From Deltaproteobacteria bacterium (GTDB lineage Bacteria; Desulfobacterota_B; Binatia; UBA9968): DNA of 9,432 nucleotides. Where the stretch lies: NCBI GenBank assembly GCA_030620935.1, contig JAUXIP010000053.1, positions 1 to 9,432 on the forward strand, in the 5' to 3' direction. The notes under the pieces were generated by a model. The model saw nothing but the letters and a program-made list of their open reading frames with translations, was not told where the DNA came from and did no database searches. Within the stretch, counting starts at the first letter, position 1, and each line of letters opens with the position of its first letter. Shown here piece by piece: positions 1 through 6,133 of the stretch. The position numbers and the translations under genes are program-made.

Positions 1-1
1 G

Positions 2-631
2 CTTTCCGCCGGTCCCGGCGGCTTCGGCCTGGCGTCGACCGAATGCGTCGGCAGCAGCTTTTACGTAATAGTCTTTCAGGGAGAGAATTATCCCGACCAC
101 TTCTATACCGAGGGAGTCAAAGTCGTGACCAGCACGGTCCCTGTCAAGCCGCCGTTTTTTGCCCGGGTCAAATCGAACAATTACTTGCCAAACGTCTTAG
201 TGGTCCTGGAGGCCAAGGACCGTGGGGCCGACAATGGTATCTTCATCGATGAGCGCGGCATGGTGGCGGAAGGTTCCGTAATGAACGTGGCCTTTGTCAC
301 TAAAGATCGGGTGTTTCGCCACCCTCCCTTCGATGCCATACTCTCCGGGATCACGGTGCAGCGCATGTTTCAACTGGCGCAGCGTCTCGTAGAGCAGGGT
401 GACTTGCGGGAGGTCGTGGTCGCCGATGTTCCGGTAGCAGAGGGGCGTAGGGCCGCAGAGATGATCCTCCTCGGCAGCACGATTAAAGTAGCGCCGGTCG
501 TCCAGTGGGACGGGCAGCCCATCGGAGACGGCAAGCCGGGGCCGATAGCTAAAAAGCTTCTCGACATGTGGGAAGAAGACGTTCGGACCGCGACGGACCA
601 ACTCGTGCCGGTCCCTTATGCTGGGTCGTGA
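2..631 (+). CDS. Class IV PLP-dependent aminotransferase, C-terminal part (5' end outside window)
   Basis: The frame is open from base 2 to the TGA at 629-631, giving the last 209 residues; the start lies before the window. This is fold-type IV (branched-chain / D-amino-acid aminotransferase family), which swaps amino groups between an amino acid and a 2-oxo acid using PLP in the cytoplasm. The motif VKSNNYLPN holds the expected PLP lysine (codon at 170). About 33 residues later VAEGSVMNVAFV holds the glutamate that contacts the pyridine nitrogen (codon at 269). SGIT and GSTIKVAPV near the C-terminus match the phosphate and substrate loops. From memory, the pattern (SAGPGGF start, KSNNYLPN, DNGIFIDERG, QPIGDGKPGP) is closest to plant-type D-amino-acid / branched-chain-like aminotransferases rather than E. 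coli IlvE. The substrate cannot be fixed from sequence. The family call is secure. Confidence 0.9.
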   Translation, partial: LSAGPGGFGLASTECVGSSFYVIVFQGENYPDHFYTEGVKVVTSTVPVKPPFFARVKSNNYLPNVLVVLEAKDRGADNGIFIDERGMVAEGSVMNVAFVTKDRVFRHPPFDAILSGITVQRMFQLAQRLVEQGDLREVVVADVPVAEGRRAAEMILLGSTIKVAPVVQWDGQPIGDGKPGPIAKKLLDMWEEDVRTATDQLVPVPYAGS

Positions 632-840
632 TGATGAGTAATCCAAGTTCAAAACCTAAAATCCTGACGGCGGTAGGGCACAGTTGCGGCGTGGTAGCCT
701 TTTTGGGAATCTTTATTGCCATTTCTTCCTATTCATCCGACCCAAGTTCTACAATGGTTACCGTTGGGATCATCATGATCATTGTGGGAATCGTGGGTTT
801 TCTGGCTGCTAGAATAATTGCCCGGCGGTTCGGTGCTTAG
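631..840 (+). CDS. Small two-helix membrane protein, translationally coupled to the aminotransferase
   Basis: A 69-residue protein of unknown function. The ATG at 631 shares its A with the aminotransferase stop (TGATG, 629-633), and a second ATG follows at 634; a GTG at 628 is also in frame. There is no good Shine-Dalgarno sequence, which suits translational coupling to the upstream gene. After a polar start (SNPSSKPKI) there are two hydrophobic stretches, about residues 15-33 (CGVVAFLGIFIAI) and 44-62 (VTVGIIMIIVGIVGFLAA). They are joined by a polar loop (SSYSSDPSS) and the protein ends in a basic tail (RIIARRFGA), so the C-terminus is probably cytoplasmic. I recognise no family. The overlap and coherent helix-loop-helix pattern support a real gene; its link to the aminotransferase is positional only. 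Confidence 0.62.
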   Translation: MMSNPSSKPKILTAVGHSCGVVAFLGIFIAISSYSSDPSSTMVTVGIIMIIVGIVGFLAARIIARRFGA

Positions 841-876
841 AGAGACGAGAGAACAATCAGACGGGTCACGGCCCTG

Positions 877-921
877 AACCGTCGATAAGGCATCGACCTG
901 AGCTCAGCCGAAGGGACGGTT
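877..921. repeat. REP-like nested inverted repeat
   Basis: An outer inverted repeat, AACCGTC (877-883) and GACGGTT (915-921), encloses a perfect six-base stem GTCGAT / ATCGAC (881-886 and 892-897, five-base loop) and a ten-base perfect palindrome CTGAGCTCAG (898-907). The outer and inner stems share GTC, so they are alternative folds. The CTGAGCTC...CGAAGGG core recalls short intergenic repeats common in proteobacterial genomes, but I could not compare copies. Transcribed, it could act as an attenuator or mRNA 3' stabiliser for the upstream pair of genes. Confidence 0.45.
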
Positions 922-929
922 GCTGCGTT

Positions 930-985
930 GTCGCTTCGGGCTCGCATCCTCACGTACTGCCGTGTACGCTCCGGTGCGATCCGAC
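930..985. repeat. Imperfect palindromic repeat unit centred on GTAC motifs
   Basis: TCGCA (942-946) and CGTAC (953-957) face GTACG (964-968) and TGCGA (975-979) around a six-base centre, with GTCG (930-933) and CGAC (982-985) outside. The arms are imperfect, with 11 of 16 matches in the inner part. It lies directly after the 877-921 unit, so the two may form one composite intergenic repeat. Only one copy is in the window, so its repeat status is inferred from its shape. Confidence 0.4.
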
Positions 986-1048
986 ACTAAGATAGGGGCC
1001 GCCTTGCTCCCGCCACCTTCTCGACGGCCAGGGTTTTTAGGAGGTTGC

Positions 1049-1126
1049 ATGCTTACGCACGGTTTATGGTCGCGGGCACTGTCCGTAGTCTACTCCGCAT
1101 CATTGCTGGGGGTCGAGAGGTTATAG
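1049..1126 (+). CDS. Possible 25-codon leader peptide in phase with the following membrane gene
   Basis: A perfect AGGAGG (1039-1044) sits four bases before ATG 1049, the strongest ribosome-binding site near the next gene. The frame reads MLTHGLWSRALSVVYSASLL and a few more residues before TAG at 1124-1126. It is in the same phase as the four-helix membrane protein whose first possible start (GTG 1139) is 12 bases after the stop. It could be a leader peptide that delivers ribosomes to the next start, or the original N-terminus cut off by a nonsense change. A TTG at 1045 in another frame lies too close to the AGGAGG and opens only an overlapping shadow frame. Confidence 0.35.
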   Translation: MLTHGLWSRALSVVYSASLLGVERL

Positions 1127-1138
1127 TTTCGCCGGATA

Positions 1139-1522
1139 GTGACTCTCATGACTCGATGGTCCGTTGTGATTGGCTTGCTGGGGATTTTGACAACAGCGTT
1201 TGTTTTGAAACGCCTAGCCGGGGGTACAAGCCGTTGGACGACACAGCAATATTGGTTGCTAGGAGTAGCTGGACTCTTTCCGGCTTGGCTCTTCGGCTTT
1301 TTAGCTCTGCTTGGATCCTTCGGAGGAGCGTCTCCCGATACCCCTTTGCCACCGTCGGCTTTATTCTCCTCCGTGGCTGCTCTCTTTGGAATTATCATCA
1401 CAGAAGCGGCAGTAAGACACGGTCGTATCCCGGAATTTTTATCTACACCTTGGATGTGTTGGCTCCTTGGCTTGGCGGCTCTGCTGCCTGCTTGGGGCAT
1501 CGGCCTGTGGTATCTTCCCTGA
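1139..1522 (+). CDS. Four-helix integral membrane protein of unknown function
   Basis: A 127-residue protein counted from GTG 1139; an in-frame ATG at 1148 (MTRWSVV) is an equally plausible or better start and gives 124 residues. Hydrophobic segments, counted from GTG 1139, lie near residues 8-24 (VVIGLLGILTTAFVL), 39-60 (WLLGVAGLFPAWLFGFLALLG), 72-91 (SALFSSVAALFGIIITEAAV) and 106-126 (CWLLGLAALLPAWGIGLWYL). The second and fourth share a GLxxLxPAW-type pattern (VAGLFPAWLFG and LAALLPAWGIG), which suggests an internal duplication of a two-helix unit. The loop between them is rich in proline and glycine. Neither start has a strong Shine-Dalgarno sequence, so translation may depend on ribosomes leaving the leader frame just upstream. 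I recognise no family. Confidence 0.62.
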   Translation: MTLMTRWSVVIGLLGILTTAFVLKRLAGGTSRWTTQQYWLLGVAGLFPAWLFGFLALLGSFGGASPDTPLPPSALFSSVAALFGIIITEAAVRHGRIPEFLSTPWMCWLLGLAALLPAWGIGLWYLP

Positions 1523-1645
1523 TGCGCTAGTAGCTATCTTTCTATTGTAGCTTCTGTTTCTTTTTAGGGGCTGGAGAGTTCGGAAGCTCTCATTTGGCAC
1601 ACAGGATCGAAAATGTTAACGGATAAAGGGTATTTCTAGGTTAGT

Positions 1646-1663
1646 AAGGGAGATCAAATGTGA
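1646..1663 (+). promoter_or_regulatory. Ribosome-binding site and overlapping start codons of the CLC gene
   Basis: AAGGGAG (1646-1652) precedes two overlapping start codons, ATG 1658 and GTG 1660. ATG 1658 is followed at once by TGA (1661-1663), so it cannot be productive. GTG 1660, seven bases after the Shine-Dalgarno sequence, opens the 669-codon frame and is therefore taken as the start. Confidence 0.7.
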
Positions 1664-3669
1664 TCGATGTGGTTAAGCGCTTGCGTGGGCGGGTCGTAAG
1701 AGCCTACGCGCTCTTTCAGTCATCGGAGAACGCCGTGATGGTCACGATCTCCGCTCTAGTCGGCGTGGGAACTGGAGTGGCGGCCGCGCTTTTTCGCTGG
1801 CTCATTGCCTTTTTTCAGCAAATTGCTTTTGGCGGTGGCCAGACGTTTTTATCTTTCCTCGGTTCATACTACGTGATCCTGATTCCCGTAGTCGGCGGTC
1901 TCTTCGTAGGCCCATTGGTCTATTTTTTCGCCCGTGAGGCAAAAGGGCACGGCGTGCCGGAGGTCATGGAGGCTGTTGCCCTGAGAGGGGGCCGGATCAG
2001 ACCGGTTGTCGTTTTGGTTAAAGCGCTGGCTTCCTCTATCTGCATCGGTACGGGCGGCTCCGCAGGACGAGAGGGGCCGATCGTGCAGATCGGCTCGGCC
2101 TTGGGCTCAACGTTCGGCCAAGTATTCCGCCTCTCGGATGAACGGATTCGGACACTCGTGGCATGCGGGGCGGCCGGAGGGATAGCCGCAACCTTCAACG
2201 CGCCCATAGCCGGAGTGATTTTTGCCCTGGAGGTGATCCTGCGCGAGTTTTCCGCCGGCTATTTCTCGATGGTGGTGATCGCAGCGGTGACCTCCAGCGT
2301 TTTGAGCCAGGCCTTTTTCGGCAATTTTCCTGCCTTTCAAGTTCCTCCCTATTTTCTCGTCAGTCCGTGGGAGCTTCTTTTCTATGCTCTGTTGGGCTTG
2401 CTGTCCGCCTTGGTGGAGTTGGCCTTTATATTTCTCCTCTACCGCACGGAAGACCTGTTCGATGCCTGGAAATTTCCCGAGTACCTTAAACCGGCAGTCG
2501 GATGTCTGGGGGTCGGTATTATCGGATTCTACGCTCCGGAAATCTTCGGCGTGGGATATGAAGCCATCGAAAAAGCGCTCCATGGCGAGGCGATAGCTGT
2601 ATTCATGTTCACACTGGTCGGGCTCAAGCTTCTAGCCACCTCGCTGACGCTCGGTTCGGGCGGTTCGGGAGGCATCTTTGCCCCGTCTCTGTTTTTGGGG
2701 GCTATGTTGGGGGGCGGCTTCGGCAGTCTCGTTCACCGCTGGGCGCCGGAGATAACGGCCTCTTCGGGGGCTTATGCCCTAGTGGGTATGGCGGCTGTTT
2801 TCTCGGGCGCTGCCCGCGCGCCGATTACAGCGGTGTTGATTATCTTCGAGATGACCAGGGACTATCGGATCATCCTCCCCCTGATGTTTGCAACGGGAGT
2901 CAGCACGCTGGTCTCCGCGAGTCTGAGTCGAGAGAATATCTACACGTTGAAGCTGAAACGGAAGGGAATTGATCTCAATCGGAGTCGGGATTTCAACCTG
3001 ATGCGCTCCATTCGGGTGAGCGAGGCGATGACGCCGGTTGCGGAGCTTGAGACGGTAACACCCGAGACCTCATTCGAAACATTGACCAGCCTATTCCAGA
3101 CCACCCACTCCCACGGATTCGCCGTCGTAGATGATCAGGGAAGGTTCAGAGGTATTGTCGCCTTGGCGGACCTGGAGAACGCGCTAAAGCGGAATCAGGC
3201 GGCAGGGACGATTAAAGAAATTTACACGACGCGTGTGGTTACCGCCTTTCCGGATGAATCTTTAGAGAGGGTCACTCGGAGGATAGGAACGCGCGATGTC
3301 GGCCGTGTGCCGGTGGTTGATCGGTTCAATCCCGGTCGGATTTTGGGCATGGTCCATCGCGCCGATATCATCCGCTCGTACAACCACGCACTGATGGACA
3401 GCCAGGCTCGCCAGGATAAGGTAGAGCGCCTGCGTCTTGAGCGGGCTGCCGGCGCGCAATTGGTTGAGATCGATCTGGATAAAAACGACGCCGCGGTCGA
3501 AAAGAAGTTGGAAGAATTGAGAATCCCGCCCGACTGCTTGATCATCTCCATCCGTCGGGGAGATGAGATCGTTGTGCCGCGAGGAGAGACGGAGTTCCTG
3601 CCTGGAGATCACGTGGTCGCGTTAGCTGCCCCAGGGAAAGAAGACGCCCTCAGGAAATGCCTCCAATAA
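1660..3669 (+). CDS. CLC-family chloride transporter with CBS pair and C-terminal RCK_C domain
   Basis: A 669-residue inner-membrane protein that moves chloride, probably in exchange for protons. The CLC membrane core (about 25-435) carries the three selectivity motifs: GHGVP (96-100), GREGP (136-140) with the external gating glutamate E138, and GIFAP (338-342). Y428 in ENIYTL matches the pore tyrosine (Y445 of E. coli ClcA). At the internal proton-glutamate position (E203 of E. coli ClcA) it has V192 in ALEVIL. Two CBS domains follow (about 456-510 and 520-578), which usually bind adenine nucleotides. A TrkA-C/RCK_C-like module ends the protein (about 598-667: VEIDL, LIISIRRGDEIVVPRG, LPGDHVVAL). 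The gate glutamate favours antiport, but the valine is also found in CLC channels, so the mode is open. It stands alone, with more than 130 bases before it and a long gap after it. Confidence 0.95.
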   Translation: MIDVVKRLRGRVVRAYALFQSSENAVMVTISALVGVGTGVAAALFRWLIAFFQQIAFGGGQTFLSFLGSYYVILIPVVGGLFVGPLVYFFAREAKGHGVPEVMEAVALRGGRIRPVVVLVKALASSICIGTGGSAGREGPIVQIGSALGSTFGQVFRLSDERIRTLVACGAAGGIAATFNAPIAGVIFALEVILREFSAGYFSMVVIAAVTSSVLSQAFFGNFPAFQVPPYFLVSPWELLFYALLGLLSALVELAFIFLLYRTEDLFDAWKFPEYLKPAVGCLGVGIIGFYAPEIFGVGYEAIEKALHGEAIAVFMFTLVGLKLLATSLTLGSGGSGGIFAPSLFLGAMLGGGFGSLVHRWAPEITASSGAYALVGMAAVFSGAARAPITAVLIIFEMTRDYRIILPLMFATGVSTLVSASLSRENIYTLKLKRKGIDLNRSRDFNLMRSIRVSEAMTPVAELETVTPETSFETLTSLFQTTHSHGFAVVDDQGRFRGIVALADLENALKRNQAAGTIKEIYTTRVVTAFPDESLERVTRRIGTRDVGRVPVVDRFNPGRILGMVHRADIIRSYNHALMDSQARQDKVERLRLERAAGAQLVEIDLDKNDAAVEKKLEELRIPPDCLIISIRRGDEIVVPRGETEFLPGDHVVALAAPGKEDALRKCLQ

Positions 3670-4152
3670 TAAAATCCACGAAGCCTAAATACTTTTTTCG
3701 TGACTCCCTAAGCAAAGATAAGAGTTTTGTAACCGGAATCATCCGCGCTGAACATTCCACCGGAAATTTATACGCGCGAAGTCAATCTACCATTGCCTGA
3801 AGCGTAGGAATAACCGATCCTCTCAACGGACCGGAAGAGTTTTCGCATTTTGCCAGCGCTGAAGTTAAGAATATAGCGCACGCAGCGGCGAAACTTTTTG
3901 CCACCGATCGTTTGCGCGCTACGATTGTTCGATTGTGGTCCTCGGTGCTCCACGGCAATCCTCCCAAAAATAATTTGAACGACGGATCCGCAACGTCGCC
4001 ACTTTACCGCGCCCAGTGATAAATCCTGGCTCGATATGAAAGTTAAGCGTGGTCATTCTTAGCGAATAACCTCCGCGGATAATATTTGCAAACCAATTTC
4101 CTATTATCAACGCGCACATAGCCGTTAAATTCAACCCCTTACGCTGAGGGCT
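3670..4152 (+). other. Gene-free, AT-richer spacer between convergent genes
   Basis: Between the ends of the CLC gene and the TSUP gene there are 483 bases with no frame I believe. Minus-strand frames of 61-71 codons here have no recognisable motif, no good ribosome-binding site and heavily mixed composition. The stretch is visibly more AT-rich than the genes around it. The only structure worth naming is the nested inverted repeat at 3838-3898, listed separately. It may be decayed foreign DNA or hold an RNA gene. Confidence 0.5.
3838..3898 (+). other. Nested inverted repeat followed by a T-run (possible small RNA end or distal terminator)
   Basis: AGTTTTCGC (3838-3846) pairs with GCGAAACT (3888-3895) with one bulge and encloses GCGCT / AGCGC (3856-3860 and 3875-3879). 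A T-run (TTTTT) continues directly from the outer arm. On the plus strand this resembles a weak Rho-independent terminator about 170 bases after the CLC gene, or the end of an unannotated RNA. The stem is short and interrupted. Confidence 0.25.
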
Positions 4153-4881
4153 TTAACCACGGATTAAAAAGTTGATCCCGGCGACAACGAGGGTGGCTTC
4201 GATGATCAGGACAAAAAGCCGTTCTGGGAGTTTGTCTACGATCCGTTTCCCAATGAATGAGCCGAAGACCATGATCGGCGCCAAGGAGAGTCCCACAATG
4301 GTATTCGAGACAGTTAAAACTGCCGTTCCCCCGTAGACCACAAGTTTAGTGATGTGCATCACCACAGTCGCCAATGCTTCCGTGCCGATGAAGGCACCTT
4401 TGACAAGACCGTAGGCCAGAAAAAAAGGTACCATCAGAGGTCCGATAGTTCCCAACAGGGCCGAGAAAAAACTAAGAACGGCTCCGACTGCAGAGAATCC
4501 GCGTAGCGGGATCCGGAGTAACTTCCCTTTAGCCATGTGACGGTAGACGACAATGGCAATGAAAAAGACCCCCAACAGTTTCGTGAGGGCAGAAAGTGGT
4601 ACAGAGGCGAAGAGCAGCCCTCCAATTAGGGCAGCAGGGATACTGCCAAGCGCAAACCAGCCTACGACAGGTAGCGACAACTCGTAGCGGTTGAACCAAA
4701 CGCGACTTCCGTTGCCGATCAATTGAATTACCGTCAAGATTGGAATTGCATCACGGACTCCGAAGACCGCTACCAGTATCGGCAGCAGGATAACTGCGCC
4801 GCCGAAGCCAGCTACAGCGGCAATAGTGGATCCTAAAAAAGCACCGGCCCCGAGAAGCAACATTTGCGGGAATTCAATCAC
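4153..4881 (-). CDS. TSUP (TauE/SafE) family membrane permease
   Basis: A 242-residue inner-membrane protein, the usual size for the TSUP family, whose known members export sulfite, sulfoacetate and other small anions. About eight hydrophobic segments form two halves. The first signature is at 24-36 (AGFGGAVILLPIL) and the second at 141-168 (ALLGTIGPLMVPF, then GAFIGT). A basic loop (YRHMAKGKLLR, 113-123) lies between the halves. The chosen start is GTG (4881-4879); the next in-frame start, ATG at 4863-4861, would delete little but has no Shine-Dalgarno sequence, while an AGAGAG lies about a dozen bases before the GTG. It is divergent from the riboflavin gene across 60 bases and convergent with the CLC gene. 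The substrate is not predictable; no sulfur-metabolism neighbour is visible. Confidence 0.9.
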   Translation of the reverse strand: MIEFPQMLLLGAGAFLGSTIAAVAGFGGAVILLPILVAVFGVRDAIPILTVIQLIGNGSRVWFNRYELSLPVVGWFALGSIPAALIGGLLFASVPLSALTKLLGVFFIAIVVYRHMAKGKLLRIPLRGFSAVGAVLSFFSALLGTIGPLMVPFFLAYGLVKGAFIGTEALATVVMHITKLVVYGGTAVLTVSNTIVGLSLAPIMVFGSFIGKRIVDKLPERLFVLIIEATLVVAGINFLIRG

Positions 4882-4941
4882 GGATGATGAGCTCTCTTAT
4901 CTCTTTGATCTTAATAAACTAGGTGGTAAAGTAAAACCCCT

Positions 4942-6090
4942 ATGTCCCTTGCTACCATTGAAGAGGCGATTGAAGATATCCGCCAGGGCCGGATGGTCAT
5001 CCTGATGGATGACAAAAATCGTGAAAACGAGGGGGACCTCTGCATGGCGGGAGAGAAAGTCACCCTCGAGGCGATCAACTTCATGGCCCGTTTCGGCCGC
5101 GGCCTCATCTGCCTACCCTTGACCGAAGAGAGGGTTGAAGAGTTGGAGCTGCCGATGATGGTATCCGATAACACCTCGCCTTTCGGCACCGCCTTCACCA
5201 TCTCCATCGATGCAGCCGCAAATATTTCCACGGGGATCTCCGCAGCAGACCGCGCCCATACGATTCTAAGAGCTATTGCCGACAACGCCGTCCCTCAGGA
5301 TCTGGTGACTCCCGGCCATATGTTTCCGCTGCGGGCGACGAGGGGTGGGGTCTTGGTGCGCGCAGGTCAAACTGAGGGGTCCGTCGATCTGGCTCGATTG
5401 GCGGGACTCAAGCCTGCCGGAGTGATCTGTGAGGTTATGAAGGACGACGGCACGATGGCTCGCTTGCCTGACTTGGAAACATTTGCCGCCGAACACCAGC
5501 TTAAGATTATTACGATTGCGGATTTGATCCAGTATCGGCTGCGCTATGATAGCTTAGTTTACCGGGCTACATCGGCCCGCCTCCCGACCCGATTGGGAGG
5601 AGAGTTTGAAGCGGTGGTTTACAACACCCACGTGGACGCGAGCGAGCATCTGGCTGTGGTGAAGGGAAAAATTGCGCCGACCGAGGATACGCTGGTCCGG
5701 GTCCATTCTCGTTATGTCCCCGGGGATGTTTTCGGATTTGACTTTCAGTCCGGGATTCCCGACACGGCCTCGGTCATCAAATGCTCGATGGAGATCATTG
5801 CCAGGGAAGGGAAAGGAGTTCTCCTCTATCTCCAAACCGAGGGAAAAGGCATGGGCCCCGTGGGGGTTAGACGGGAAAGGGGCGGAGACTTCAGAGACTA
5901 TGGGATCGGAGCACAGATCTTAAGAGATCTGGGAGTGCGGAAGATGCGCCTCATCACGAATAATCCAAGAAATCTCGTAGGCCTCTCAGGTTACGGCATG
6001 GAAGTGACGGCTTGTGTCCCTTTTGATGCGGCGCTGAGTCATCAAGCGGAAAGTAAACAAGTGAAGAAAGCGGATAGCACAGGTAAGTGA
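4942..6090 (+). CDS. ribBA: 3,4-dihydroxy-2-butanone-4-phosphate synthase fused to a degenerate GTP cyclohydrolase II domain
   Basis: A 382-residue cytoplasmic protein. Residues 1-200 are DHBP synthase (ribulose 5-phosphate to 3,4-dihydroxy-2-butanone 4-phosphate, for lumazine and riboflavin): RENEGD (27-32), FGTAFT (81-86), STGISAADR (96-104), TPGH (123-126) and VICEVM (161-166) are all present. The usual GHTEA is GQTEG (142-146), so the histidine matching Mg ligand H153 of E. coli RibB is Q143. Residues 211-361 are a GTP cyclohydrolase II fold ([39 protein letters not shown]), but it has lost the three zinc cysteines: SEC is SRY (256-258) and the RCDCG stretch is FDFQSG (266-271). After TEGKGMG about 25 residues that normally hold catalytic Tyr/Asp/Arg are missing. 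The second half is therefore predicted inactive, like the RibBX-type variants described in Proteobacteria. The start is ATG with AGGTGG about 15 bases upstream. No FMN riboswitch fits in the 60-base leader. Confidence 0.93.
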   Translation: MSLATIEEAIEDIRQGRMVILMDDKNRENEGDLCMAGEKVTLEAINFMARFGRGLICLPLTEERVEELELPMMVSDNTSPFGTAFTISIDAAANISTGISAADRAHTILRAIADNAVPQDLVTPGHMFPLRATRGGVLVRAGQTEGSVDLARLAGLKPAGVICEVMKDDGTMARLPDLETFAAEHQLKIITIADLIQYRLRYDSLVYRATSARLPTRLGGEFEAVVYNTHVDASEHLAVVKGKIAPTEDTLVRVHSRYVPGDVFGFDFQSGIPDTASVIKCSMEIIAREGKGVLLYLQTEGKGMGPVGVRRERGGDFRDYGIGAQILRDLGVRKMRLITNNPRNLVGLSGYGMEVTACVPFDAALSHQAESKQVKKADSTGK

Positions 6091-6133
6091 GGGGGGTGGA
6101 TGTGGCTGGGCTCCGGGAGGCCTGCGGGTGTCA

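Larger units (their letters stand above)
841..1138 (+). other. Gene-free spacer with repeat hairpins and a short leader-like frame
   Basis: No conventional gene is supported here. The stretch holds two hairpin-forming units (877-921 and 930-985), which look like scattered intergenic repeats, and then a perfect AGGAGG at 1039-1044 that leads a 25-codon frame. Those three items are listed separately. Bases 986-1038 show nothing I can name. Confidence 0.6.

Noticed and set aside
1045..1530. A 161-codon frame from TTG just after AGGAGG
   Set aside because: It overlaps the four-helix protein in another phase, has irregular composition without coherent domains, and its TTG directly abuts the AGGAGG, too close for initiation.
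1574..1591. GAGAG...CTCTC hairpin as terminator of the four-helix gene
   Set aside because: A five-base stem with no following T-run.
3677..3702. CACGAA...TTCGTG inverted repeat as the CLC terminator
   Set aside because: A six-base stem with a 14-base loop and no T-run after it; too weak.
3768..4134. Minus-strand frames of 61-71 codons in the gene-free stretch
   Set aside because: They overlap one another, lack motifs and ribosome-binding sites, and do not extend into a recognisable family.
4136..4150. CCCT...AGGG hairpin as terminator of the TSUP gene (minus strand)
   Set aside because: A four-base stem with only a mixed GTTGAATTT tail.
4882..4941. FMN riboswitch ahead of the riboflavin gene
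   Set aside because: Only 60 bases separate the divergent genes and no conserved RFN-element sequence is present.
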